The translations under genes and the position numbers were made by a program. 52,957 nucleotides of DNA from NCBI GenBank assembly GCA_934247875.1, contig CAKQJZ010000003.1, positions 1 to 52,957 on the forward strand. The letters are read 5' to 3'. The notes below the pieces were generated by a model. It was not told the DNA's origin, did no database searches, and was given only the letters and a program-made list of their open reading frames with translations. Source of the stretch: an uncultured Spirochaetales bacterium (lineage in GTDB: Bacteria > Spirochaetota > Spirochaetia > Sphaerochaetales > Sphaerochaetaceae). Positions 38,966-46,818 of this stretch are shown here, in pieces. Position 1 is the stretch's first letter. Every line of letters begins with the position of its first letter.

Positions 38966-40131
38966 GAATCGCTCTTTTCCTTAAGTGTTCTGGCTTTGAC
39001 TATTTTTGCGCCGCTTTTAGATAGATCCAGTATCGTCTTGTCGAGTTTTCTCTCTTTCTCATTGCGCTCTGAGAAGAAATCACGCTGAAGCGGGTTCTCT
39101 GATTCATATGTATTCTGAAGCGAGACGCCAATAAGCCTTATGCCGCGCCTGTCCCATCTGCTCTCAAGTTCCTTTTTGAGGATTCTATATACATCATCTG
39201 AAGAGAAGATCTCTACGCTAGGTGTTGTCTGTATAGTCGTTGTTGAGAAGTCTTCTCCATAACGCAGCTTAAGACCGACAGTGCGAGGTATTCTCTTTTC
39301 ATCTAATGCTCTGAACATAACGCTTTGACTCATCTCAAGCAGGTATTCTTCGAGTATAGCTTGGTCAAAGATATCATCAATGAATGTAGTCTCAGCAGAT
39401 ATTGAGTGGCTTTTGACATCTCCTTGATAGATACCTGGGTCTATTCCTCTGACGCATTTATATAGATATATCCCGCTATGCTCTCCAAAAAGGCTGATCA
39501 GCTCTTTCTCGCTATAGCTTCTCAGCGTCTTTGTTGTGCTTATGCCGCATCTTCTGATTCTCTCTCTCATGCTTTTGCCAACGCCCCAGAGCTTATCGAG
39601 TCCGACTTTATCAACGAACTCTTCTTCTCGTGATGTTGGCACAATCGTAAGCCCATCTGGCTTATGATAATCAGATGCAAGCTTAGCCAGAAATCGTGAT
39701 GATGCAACTCCTATAGAGACAGTGAGTCCTGTCTTTTCCTTTATTGCTGTTTTCAGCTCTTTCGCAGCTTTGCCAGGAAGAGGGTAGATTCTCTCCATAT
39801 TTGATAAATCGAGAAATGCTTCATCTATCGATACTTGCAGAAAGCCAGGTGCAAAGCTATCTATTATGTTCATTACTTCTTTGCTTTTCTCGCTATAGCG
39901 TCTCATGCGTGGAGGAATGCATATGGCATTGGGGCATAGCTTTAAAGCTGTGCTCATTGGCATTGCACTATGTACGCCATAGCGTCTTGCCTCATATGAG
40001 CAAGTGGATGCAACAGACCTTTTGCCTGGAGTGCCTATAATCAAAGGCTTATTCTTATACTCAGGATTGTCGAGAATCTCGACAGAAGCAAAGAATGCAT
40101 CAAGATCAATGTGAAAGAAAACACTGCCCAT
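38962..40131 (-). CDS. dinB: DNA polymerase IV
   Basis: A 389-residue Y-family translesion polymerase. Catalytic motifs are FHIDLDAFFASVE (Asp near 8 and 10) and QVSIDEAFLDLS (Asp/Glu near 102-103). The helix-hairpin-helix thumb LWGVGKSMRERI is near 185, and the little-finger domain starts near 240. It copies damaged templates with low fidelity. No beta-clamp-type motif was clearly seen at the C-terminus. No Shine-Dalgarno: TAGAAT ends exactly 6 nt before the ATG. No SOS-box-like palindrome was recognised in the short divergent region shared with the neighbouring exported protein gene. Confidence 0.95.
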   Translation of the reverse strand: MGSVFFHIDLDAFFASVEILDNPEYKNKPLIIGTPGKRSVASTCSYEARRYGVHSAMPMSTALKLCPNAICIPPRMRRYSEKSKEVMNIIDSFAPGFLQVSIDEAFLDLSNMERIYPLPGKAAKELKTAIKEKTGLTVSIGVASSRFLAKLASDYHKPDGLTIVPTSREEEFVDKVGLDKLWGVGKSMRERIRRCGISTTKTLRSYSEKELISLFGEHSGIYLYKCVRGIDPGIYQGDVKSHSISAETTFIDDIFDQAILEEYLLEMSQSVMFRALDEKRIPRTVGLKLRYGEDFSTTTIQTTPSVEIFSSDDVYRILKKELESRWDRRGIRLIGVSLQNTYESENPLQRDFFSERNEKERKLDKTILDLSKSGAKIVKARTLKEKSDS

Positions 40132-40137
40132 ATTTTT

Positions 40138-40188
40138 ATTCTAGCTATCTCTGATGTGTTTGTCTCTCTTCTGTTTTTGATTTATCAT
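40138..40188. promoter_or_regulatory. Overlapping divergent leaderless promoters of dinB and the exported protein gene
   Basis: Minus: GAGACA (40166-40161), 17 nt, TAGAAT (40143-40138), 6 nt to ATG 40131. Plus: TTGTCT (40160-40165), 17 nt, TATCAT (40183-40188), 6 nt to ATG 40195. The two -35 boxes occupy the same bases, so the promoters should exclude each other. Confidence 0.6.
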
Positions 40189-40194
40189 ACTCTT

Positions 40195-41202
40195 ATGTTC
40201 AAGAAGCTTTCTTTGATGCTGACTATTGCTTTGCTTATCTGTGCTTCTCTTCAAGCAGTTAATGTCTATGCTCTGGATAGCCTAGATTTAACTCCTTTCA
40301 CTGCAGCTTCTTATTATGGTTCTTACTCTGATGCACTCTATAATCCAGCGTCTCTACCTTTGATGAGGGAAGATGGCAATCTGCTTGTTTCATATCTCTC
40401 AAGCGATGATATTGATCTTAATAATAATCCAGGGCTAAGGCTTTTTCAGAATCATACAGATAAGCTAGTGCTCTCATTCTTAGGTAGGAATATATCCCTT
40501 ACAGGTCAATTCGGATCAGATTTTAGGATTCAGGATAGCTATCTCTATGATGTATATAACACTATAGATGCTCAGATCGATTGGGCTTATGCGCTTCCGC
40601 ATTTCAGTTTTGGCATAAGAATGAAGGGCGGAAACTCTATGATCAGAAGCTCAAAGGAAATAACCAATCTGATTGATGCATATGCTAATGCGCTTTTCTC
40701 TCCATTTGAGAATGATGTAGGCTCTGCGCGTTTTGCGCTATCTGGTGGAGTGCTTGCATACTTTGAGTATGGCGCATGCGGTATCTACATAGATAAGATT
40801 ATGAGTTTAGTCGATGGGGCAGTATCAACGAATATTGATAGTGTCATGAAATCTTCAACAATCTCTTTTTATACAGGGCTTGGCAGAGTAAATAGCGAAG
40901 GAGAGCTTAATCTGATCAGGCCTCGTATTTCTCTCTCATATTCCTCTCTCACTTTTGATACTCTCAAAGTCGACTTCAAGAGTGACATCACACTTCAGAT
41001 GCTTCCATCTGTTTCGTTAGCATTAGGCATTGGCTACTGTGAGAGTGAACATAAGCTTTTCTCATCTAAAAGCGAGAATGGGCGTGTCTCTTTCTACCTA
41101 AAAGGTGAGTATGGCAATTTCAAGCTTTTAGCTGGCTGCTCATTTAAAGCAAGTGATTTCAGCACAGCTATGCCTTCAATAGCGCTGACATATATCAAAT
41201 GA
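40195..41202 (+). CDS. Exported protein, probable outer-membrane beta-barrel type
   Basis: A 335-residue protein with a signal peptide MFKKLSLMLTIALLICASLQAVNVYA. The mature part has alternating hydrophobic strands and ends SIALTYIK, resembling outer-membrane barrel proteins of spirochaetes (DUF-type, no named family recognised). SYYGSYSDALYNPASLP near residue 40 recalls the NPAxLP start of FadL/conjugal-transfer TraF-like barrels. The ATG at 40195 was chosen for the signal peptide and because TATCAT ends 6 nt before it. It is followed after 6 nt by hemA, so the two share a transcript. Function unknown. Confidence 0.6.
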   Translation: MFKKLSLMLTIALLICASLQAVNVYALDSLDLTPFTAASYYGSYSDALYNPASLPLMREDGNLLVSYLSSDDIDLNNNPGLRLFQNHTDKLVLSFLGRNISLTGQFGSDFRIQDSYLYDVYNTIDAQIDWAYALPHFSFGIRMKGGNSMIRSSKEITNLIDAYANALFSPFENDVGSARFALSGGVLAYFEYGACGIYIDKIMSLVDGAVSTNIDSVMKSSTISFYTGLGRVNSEGELNLIRPRISLSYSSLTFDTLKVDFKSDITLQMLPSVSLALGIGYCESEHKLFSSKSENGRVSFYLKGEYGNFKLLAGCSFKASDFSTAMPSIALTYIK

Positions 41203-41208
41203 GGAATT

Positions 41209-42273
41209 ATGATCTACTTAAGCGGAATAGACTTCACTAAAGAACCTCATCTTTTTGATCATTTGTACAATCTTGAAAGCAAAGAGAGAGAAGAATATAC
41301 GCTGAAGCTTTTCAAAGCTTCTAAAACTCCTCTCAATCTTCTTATCACATGCGACAGAGCTGAAGTCTACTCAGAGCGTGAAATACCATCTGAGACGATA
41401 GAGCGAGTGCTCTCTTTGAATCCACTTAAAGCAAAGATGCATAGATATAGTGATGAAGATCCGATTAAACATCTTTTTATGCTATCTAGCGGTGTGTTAT
41501 CACCTCGCTTTGGAGAAGACTCAATAATCGCCCAAGTCAGATATGCAGAGGAAGACTCAAAGGCAGTATTCTCTTCATCTGCTATTCTCTCAAAGCTCTT
41601 TAACTTAGCTGTTGCATTTGGAAAAGAGTGTCAAAGCAAATACAATATGCGCACTGTTGACAGAGTTCTTATAGATAGTGTCAAAGAAAAAGCAGCTGGG
41701 TATGAGCGTGTTCTGATTGTTGGATCTGGAGAAGTTGCAAGAGCTGTAGCTGAAGCGCTTAAAAGCGATAATCATGAAGTTTCAATGACGCTGAGAGATG
41801 AAGAGAAGATATTCTTGCTTCCTACTGCTGTCAAAGGTCTTTCTTATGATAAGCGAAGAGAATATGCAAAAGACTTTGATGTGATCATCTCTGCTTCTTC
41901 TGGCATATATCATACATTTGAAGAGGAAGATAGAGCTCTTTTGTCTCATGCGCTTCTCTTTGATCTCTCTTCCCCGCCAGATCTTCCGCTATCATTTGAT
42001 GCAATAAGAGAAGAGAATCTCATCGGAAAAAGCAAAGCCAAAGCAGAGCTTATAGCATTCATTGAAGAAAAAGCATTGGAAAAGAAAGCAGAATATGATC
42101 TCTGGCTTCAAGCTAGGGAAGGGGAAGAGCTATATAGAGAGGCTGAGGATCTTTCATATGAGGTGATGCGTCGGCTCCAGAATGTGCTTAAAGATGAAAA
42201 AAGCCTTCAGCAGACTATATTTGAAACAGTCCGGAAGGCTTACATCACAAAAGCAAAGTCTAGAAGAAAGTGA
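41209..42273 (+). CDS. hemA: Glutamyl-tRNA reductase, divergent
   Basis: A 354-residue protein with the glutamyl-tRNA reductase layout. The catalytic cysteine is in LLITCDRAEVYSER (canonical TCNRxExY, here Asp for Asn), GEDSIIAQVR matches GExQIlGQVK, and an NADPH Rossmann segment RVLIVGSGEVARAVAE lies near 165. A helical dimerisation end follows. It is about 60 residues shorter than typical HemA and quite diverged. The reaction makes glutamate-1-semialdehyde for tetrapyrroles; no other heme genes are nearby, so the pathway may serve corrinoids or be incomplete (inference). GAGGA lies 5-6 nt before the ATG. The 3' end overlaps the convergent epimerase gene by 14 nt. Confidence 0.8.
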   Translation: MIYLSGIDFTKEPHLFDHLYNLESKEREEYTLKLFKASKTPLNLLITCDRAEVYSEREIPSETIERVLSLNPLKAKMHRYSDEDPIKHLFMLSSGVLSPRFGEDSIIAQVRYAEEDSKAVFSSSAILSKLFNLAVAFGKECQSKYNMRTVDRVLIDSVKEKAAGYERVLIVGSGEVARAVAEALKSDNHEVSMTLRDEEKIFLLPTAVKGLSYDKRREYAKDFDVIISASSGIYHTFEEEDRALLSHALLFDLSSPPDLPLSFDAIREENLIGKSKAKAELIAFIEEKALEKKAEYDLWLQAREGEELYREAEDLSYEVMRRLQNVLKDEKSLQQTIFETVRKAYITKAKSRRK

Positions 42274-43120
42274 AAGTGTTTGTGTATGTAACGCTTTCTC
42301 CAGCTTTCAAGTGACTGGATTCCTTCATCTCGTTGATATCTTCACATCTCTTTGTATCGCCAAATGAGAGCATTGGCTCTATGCAGCAGTACTGTGCATG
42401 CTTTTTCTCTTTAGTCCAGATAGTGAGAGTCTTCATATCTCCAATTGTTGCTGTAACACCATGCTCTCCGAGAGAGGATGTCAGAGTAACTTCTGTTGAT
42501 TTGATTCCATCAAGTACGATAGCACCTTTATCAAGAACCTCTCTAGAGAGATCGATAGAATCTCCAACAAGGAAGTCCTTAGTATATTCAAATACGCCAT
42601 TTACTGCTGTCTTCTTATCGAGTCTTTCTTCTGCTTCGAAGCTGACTGTGTAACTATCTAGAGCTGTGCCTTTTCCGTTGATATCAAGAGAGAAAGCAGG
42701 ATGCCAGCCAAAAGTATATGGGAGGTCTTCTTTTGCGTAGATTTCTGCAGATGCTTCATATCCATTAGGAAGAAGTGTGTAAGTAACTGTGAGCTTAAAG
42801 CCATATGGATAGTATTTAGTTCTGAACTCTTCATTATCTTCAAGCTTGAAAGTTGCGCTGCTCATGCTGCTCTCTACAAGCTCAAACTCAACATCGCGTG
42901 CGAAGCCGTTTCCTGGCATATCATAATAGCTGCCTTTAGCTTTGATCTTGTTATCCTTTGTAGGTCCGATAGTAGGGAATAGAAGTGGTGCTCTTCTAGG
43001 CCAGAATTCCTTGTCCCCATTCCAGATATACTCTCTGCCTTCAAATATTACGCTTTGTGGCTCTGCTCCTAGTGTGGAGAGGGTCATTGTAGTATCACCA
43101 TTTTTAAGATTTACTAGCAT
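42260..43120 (-). CDS. Aldose 1-epimerase family protein (LacX-like)
   Basis: A 286-residue galactose-mutarotase-like protein of the LacX/YeaD group. Landmarks are STLGAEPQSVIFEGREYIWNG (N-terminal strands), RRAPLLFPTIGP, GNGFARDVEFEL near 71, and a histidine in TFGWHPAFSLD near 140 that is the likely acid catalyst. It interconverts anomers of a hexose or hexose phosphate; exact sugar unknown. AGGAG lies 8 nt before the ATG. It overlaps the convergent hemA by 14 nt and stands alone. Confidence 0.88.
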   Translation of the reverse strand: MLVNLKNGDTTMTLSTLGAEPQSVIFEGREYIWNGDKEFWPRRAPLLFPTIGPTKDNKIKAKGSYYDMPGNGFARDVEFELVESSMSSATFKLEDNEEFRTKYYPYGFKLTVTYTLLPNGYEASAEIYAKEDLPYTFGWHPAFSLDINGKGTALDSYTVSFEAEERLDKKTAVNGVFEYTKDFLVGDSIDLSREVLDKGAIVLDGIKSTEVTLTSSLGEHGVTATIGDMKTLTIWTKEKKHAQYCCIEPMLSFGDTKRCEDINEMKESSHLKAGESVTYTNTFTFF

Positions 43121-43197
43121 TTTTAATACTCCTCGGAGTGGATTATAAACTTAATTTTAAGGTTGTAAAAGAATGTTGAAACAATTTGAAAATCTAC

Positions 43198-43226
43198 TTG
43201 AAATTATTTTTCAAAGTGTTTATAGT
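43198..43226 (+). promoter_or_regulatory. tRNA-Arg promoter
   Basis: TTGAAA (43198-43203), 17-nt spacer, TATAGT (43221-43226), about 25 nt before the tRNA 5' end. Confidence 0.65.
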
Positions 43227-43251
43227 GTCTCAAGTACGGCTAGTACACTAT

Positions 43252-43325
43252 GCGCCCTTAGCTCACCTGGATAGAGCAACTGCCTTCTAAGCAGTAGGTG
43301 ACAAGTTCGAATCTTGTAGGGCGTA
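43252..43325 (+). tRNA. tRNA-Arg (anticodon UCU)
   Basis: Seven-bp acceptor stem GCGCCCT/AGGGCGT (first pair G-U), D arm GCTC...GAGC, anticodon arm ACTGC-CTTCTAA-GCAGT with anticodon TCT, variable loop AGGTG, and T arm ACAAG-TTCGAAT-CTTGT. The discriminator is A; CCA is not encoded. A run of eight T (43328-43335) follows. No direct repeat of the tRNA end was found elsewhere in the window, so there is no sign of use as an integration site. Confidence 0.95.
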
Positions 43326-43337
43326 TATTTTTTTTGA

Positions 43338-44213
43338 CTATATCTCTTTGGTTATTCCCTTGTTGATTTCTCTTGATTTAGTTGAGTAGCTATAGTGCTG
43401 TTCTCTTCTCCCGCTTTGGAAAGTATGGCCAAGAGATACATAGCCAATAGTATCAGAGCTGCTTTTCTCTCCAAGTGTCCTGAAGATATCTGCAATCAGA
43501 GACATCTCTGTAGTAGTGCTATCTTTGCTGGTGCTTGATAGAGATGAGAATGTAAGCAGCCCAGTTTTCCCATGTATGCCTATTCTGAGCGATGTGTTCT
43601 TCTTTCTTGTATCAATTCTGAATCCCATATCATATTCAGCACCAATCTTAACATTGAGCTTTGATGTTATTGCTATATCTGTAGAGCTATTCATTACTTC
43701 AATCTCAGATGTGAATCCAAGTCCTAGATACCATTGAGCCTGGTCTCCAATGAACTTTCTGAAAGCAGGTCCAATGGCAAAAGCAAACTTATAATCAAGA
43801 TTCTTATTCTTATTGCTTTCTTTAGTTCCATCTTCTTTGCTTTCATCTTTCACATCACTCTCAAGTGTCAATGTTGTATTGAGAGTCTCAGTAGTCTCAG
43901 TTGTAGTGGTATTCTGAGTGACTGTTGATGCGCTATCAGCGGGGCTTTTAGTGCTCTCTTCGGCGCCACTTGCTTTAGCTGAGAAGATAGAGTAGGGCAT
44001 CTGTACTCCGAATCTTATATATAGCCCTGTTGTCATATCACTTCCAACATAGCCAAAGCCAGAGTAATCGAAGCCAAATCGTTCATTGTTGAGTACTGCT
44101 AATGTATCTTCTGTTGATTTGAAAAAAGTGAAGTCAATTCCTGGAAAGAGAGGAGACGCGCTAAGTGTAGCAGATACAACAAGCAATATGATAACAATTA
44201 CTCTCTTTTTCAT
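43338..44213 (-). CDS. Exported protein, probable outer-membrane barrel
   Basis: A 291-residue protein with signal peptide MKKRVIVIILLVVSATLSASP. The mature part begins LFPGIDFTFFKS and contains a Ser/Thr-rich, low-complexity stretch of about 50 residues (near 85-135, many T, S, E, K) that looks like an extracellular loop or linker, followed by alternating strands (FAFAIGPAFRKFIGD, YLGLGFTSEIEV, YDMGFRIDTRKK, YVSLGHTF). This fits a small outer-membrane barrel of a spirochaete; no named family. The start lacks a Shine-Dalgarno, but TTATAA ends exactly 6 nt before the ATG (44220-44225). Confidence 0.6.
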   Translation of the reverse strand: MKKRVIVIILLVVSATLSASPLFPGIDFTFFKSTEDTLAVLNNERFGFDYSGFGYVGSDMTTGLYIRFGVQMPYSIFSAKASGAEESTKSPADSASTVTQNTTTTETTETLNTTLTLESDVKDESKEDGTKESNKNKNLDYKFAFAIGPAFRKFIGDQAQWYLGLGFTSEIEVMNSSTDIAITSKLNVKIGAEYDMGFRIDTRKKNTSLRIGIHGKTGLLTFSSLSSTSKDSTTTEMSLIADIFRTLGEKSSSDTIGYVSLGHTFQSGRREQHYSYSTKSREINKGITKEI

Positions 44214-44559
44214 GACTTCTTATAAGTGACATTCTCTCCATCAAAAACAATGTAGTTTCAGATTGCATAAGTTAAATTATGTCTCTGTTTGAGGGTTGTC
44301 ATCTTTTTTTGTATGATATAACATAAAACGATATAATTGTATATAGCATAATTGGTAGCCTCTTGTTGTCTGCTCATGAAATCATTTGAATAGTGATACT
44401 GAGAATCACTGAAGACCTGTTAGATCAACTTCGTATTTTATTCCTTCTGGTATCTCCTCTTGTTTTAAGAAGATTGCTATATACCAATGTTATATATTTA
44501 CAATAATTACAATAAATATTGTAACAAAAAGACTGGATTTTTAGATGGGGTTTGTAACA
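44214..44559. other. AT-rich intergenic stretch with a possible ORF remnant
   Basis: 346 nt without a recognised gene. The first part (44220-44225) carries the -10 box of the flanking exported protein gene. On the minus strand, 44489-44406 encodes 27 codons (HWYIAIFLKQEEIPEG onwards) ending in TGA, with no start codon and a stop just upstream. It reads like the C-terminal scrap of a lost protein gene. The rest (44490-44559) is very AT-rich with ATATT/AATAT near-repeats. Nothing else is seen. Confidence 0.35.
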
Positions 44560-45921
44560 TTATTCTACTTCGTACAGTTCCTTTCCAGATATTGTCTTTA
44601 CTGGATACTGCGCGCTTTTAAATCCTGAAGCAGAGACAATTCCAAAATCTTTTATGCTTATTCCTTCAATCTTTAAAGCTTTAGCAAGTTCTTCTTTTAC
44701 TACATCCATAGATACTGGTTTTTCATAATACTTTACTTCGTAAATCTCGTATCCTTTTATAGTCTCTAATGCAATATCGAACTCACCGTTTTTCTTTGCT
44801 TCTTTGTTGTCATACCAATAAGAACCTATTGATATGATATCGTTGCGATTTGAAATTGCAAAATACTGCTTGATTACATCTTCAAACCTATAACTGATGA
44901 ATGAGTTTAAGCTTGGCATAATATATTTGTCAAAGAATGCAGAAGGGTTGATAATCTCAGCTGTACCATCTAGATACGCAAACCAAAATCGAAGAAGATT
45001 GCTTTTTATAGTATAAAAACTTTTCTTCTTGTCATTTCGTTTATTAAGCGGATATTGTTTTTCTATTAGCTCTGACTCAATTAATTCATTTAATGTTTTA
45101 GATAGTTGCTTTCTTGCTTTCTCTTCTTGTATGTTGCTTTCTATTTCGCTGTAGTGCTTCTTCCCATTACCGATTCTACGTATGACAATATTCCCATTGT
45201 TTATAGCAGAAACTTCAGTGGAAGTGACAGTGTCAATATAATACCTTGCAAGACCTTCCGATTGAAGTAGAAGTGATTCTATGTTTCCTCTTAAGCTTTT
45301 TTTCTCATCGAGAGAAGAGAGTATGTTTGGTAATCCTCCAAAAACTGCATAGTATCCTATTTTTTCCATTATGCTAGAGCTTTTATAGAACTCGCTTGCC
45401 TCTAGATAATTTAACTCTTGCAAATTTATAACTGATGAAAAACGACCAAATAATGGATTGCTATTATCCTCTGAAAGATTCTGTAATATGCGTATTGCAC
45501 TCCCAGATATTATCAGTTTTATATTGCTTTGTTTGTAATCAATGAAATCTCTTATCCATGCATCAATGATCAAAGCTTGTTTATCATCCTTGCCTCTCAT
45601 ATCTTGGTATTCATCAATTACTAGGACAATATCTTCTTTTCTTTTTGACATATATGATAAATAGTCATATAGGTTAGTAAAATTCATCCATGGTTCTTTC
45701 AAAACTGAGCTTGTCTGTTTTGATAAATTGATTGTGTTCTTTTCTGTTTCGTCAGGTATAGCACTATAGACAATCTTAATTCCCGGATAGGATTTTAACG
45801 CTTCATTGATCAAACTGGTTTTTCCGATTCTTCTTCTGCCATAAACTAAAATAGCAGACGATTTATCTGTCGTTAATGCTTCATTTATTTGCTTTATTTC
45901 CTTATGTCTTCCTACAAACAT
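44560..45921 (-). CDS. AAA ATPase of the ATPase_2/DUF234 family
   Basis: A 453-residue STAND-like/archaeal-type ATPase. Walker A is VYGRRRIGKTSL near residue 27, Walker B VLVIDEYQDM near 101, and a sensor region LIISGSAIRI near 137. A winged-helix-like region follows, then a C-terminal DUF234 nuclease-like section (FDIALETIKGYEIYEVKYYEKP, with D-E-K spaced as in PD-(D/E)XK). This family is common in archaea and scattered in bacteria, with unknown function. By eye it is more AT-rich than its neighbours, which hints at acquisition. Its promoter is straddled by a perfect inverted repeat, suggesting autoregulation. No obvious Shine-Dalgarno (AAGTAAAG is remote). Confidence 0.85.
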   Translation of the reverse strand: MFVGRHKEIKQINEALTTDKSSAILVYGRRRIGKTSLINEALKSYPGIKIVYSAIPDETEKNTINLSKQTSSVLKEPWMNFTNLYDYLSYMSKRKEDIVLVIDEYQDMRGKDDKQALIIDAWIRDFIDYKQSNIKLIISGSAIRILQNLSEDNSNPLFGRFSSVINLQELNYLEASEFYKSSSIMEKIGYYAVFGGLPNILSSLDEKKSLRGNIESLLLQSEGLARYYIDTVTSTEVSAINNGNIVIRRIGNGKKHYSEIESNIQEEKARKQLSKTLNELIESELIEKQYPLNKRNDKKKSFYTIKSNLLRFWFAYLDGTAEIINPSAFFDKYIMPSLNSFISYRFEDVIKQYFAISNRNDIISIGSYWYDNKEAKKNGEFDIALETIKGYEIYEVKYYEKPVSMDVVKEELAKALKIEGISIKDFGIVSASGFKSAQYPVKTISGKELYEVE

Positions 45922-45926
45922 ATTTA

Positions 45927-45976
45927 TACCAAATTAATCTTTACTTAATTTAAATTTAGTATATTATAATTTGGTA
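45927..45976. repeat. Perfect 10-bp inverted repeat around the DUF234 ATPase transcription start
   Basis: TACCAAATTA (45927-45936) and TAATTTGGTA (45967-45976), centres 40 bp apart (about four helical turns). The outer arm overlaps the spacer and the -10 box; the inner arm lies just before the start codon. A palindrome AATTTAAATT lies between the arms. The geometry fits an operator pair for a dimeric or looping repressor. Confidence 0.7.
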
Positions 45977-45991
45977 AATAATGACAGTCAA
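45963..45991 (-). promoter_or_regulatory. Promoter of the DUF234 ATPase
   Basis: Minus strand: TTGACT (45991-45986), 17-nt spacer, consensus TATAAT (45968-45963); leader about 35 nt. Confidence 0.75.
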
Positions 45992-46086
45992 GCATGTTTT
46001 CCATTTGAGCCCTCATGCTAAAATTGCTATCTTTTTGAGCAATGTCTACAATACATATCTTCATTAATTTGCTATACTTATTACAT

Positions 46087-46818
46087 ATGAACAATAGATA
46101 TGAAATAGCAGGTGATTTACACACACATACAATAGCAAGTCAACATGCTTATTCAACAATAAGTGAGCTTGTAGATGAGTCAAGAAAGCAAGGAAAAGAG
46201 TTTTTAGCTATTACCGATCATGGCCCAGAGATGCTTGATGGCGCAATAAGTCATCACTTTCTTTGTATGACAGGACTCCCTGCTGAAATAGATGGAATCA
46301 GGCTATATAAAGGTGCTGAAGTAAATATCAAATCATTTGAAGGAAGATTGGATTTAGATGATTCAATTCTATCAAGATTAGATTTTATTATTGCAAGTTA
46401 TCATGTAGAAGCAATAGAGCCAGGAACTATTGAAGAGAATACAAATGGCTGGCTGAATGCTATTAAAAACAAATATGTGGATTGTTTAGGCCATGCTGGC
46501 AATCCAGTGTATCCATTTGACCATGAGAGGGTAGTTAAAGCGCTTAGAGATAGTGGAAAGATCTTGGAAATCAATGCTAATTCTTTTGTTGTACGAAAAG
46601 GAAGCCTTCCAAATTGCACAGATCTGATTAAGCTTTGCAAAAAATATGATGTGCCAGTTATTGCAACTAGCGATGCACATCATAGGTGGAACATATGCAA
46701 TGTAAAGGCTTCTCTTGATTTGTTGGATGAACTTGAATTTCCACCAGAGATGATTCTCAATTCATCAAAAGAAGCCATTGAAAAGTATATTAGTCTTAGA
46801 AAGGGCCAAAAGAACTGA
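46087..46818 (+). CDS. PHP-domain phosphoesterase (YcdX-like)
   Basis: A 243-residue PHP-family metallophosphatase. Metal ligands are seen in GDLHTHTIAS (about 9-15), ITDHGPEM (about 44), GAEVNI (about 79), ASYHVEA (about 104), GHAGNP (about 138) and TSDAHH (about 198). This is the full trinuclear set of the YcdX group. It hydrolyses a phosphate ester of unknown identity. The ATG at 46087 was chosen because family proteins begin shortly before DLHTHT and TATACT lies 8 nt upstream, giving a very short leader; the frame is open upstream to 46042. The 3' end overlaps the convergent glycerophosphodiesterase gene by 23 nt. Confidence 0.88.
   Translation: MNNRYEIAGDLHTHTIASQHAYSTISELVDESRKQGKEFLAITDHGPEMLDGAISHHFLCMTGLPAEIDGIRLYKGAEVNIKSFEGRLDLDDSILSRLDFIIASYHVEAIEPGTIEENTNGWLNAIKNKYVDCLGHAGNPVYPFDHERVVKALRDSGKILEINANSFVVRKGSLPNCTDLIKLCKKYDVPVIATSDAHHRWNICNVKASLDLLDELEFPPEMILNSSKEAIEKYISLRKGQKN

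Noticed and set aside
43252..43337. tRNA-Arg as an integration site for a mobile element
   Set aside because: No repeat of the tRNA 3' end and no integrase gene in the window.
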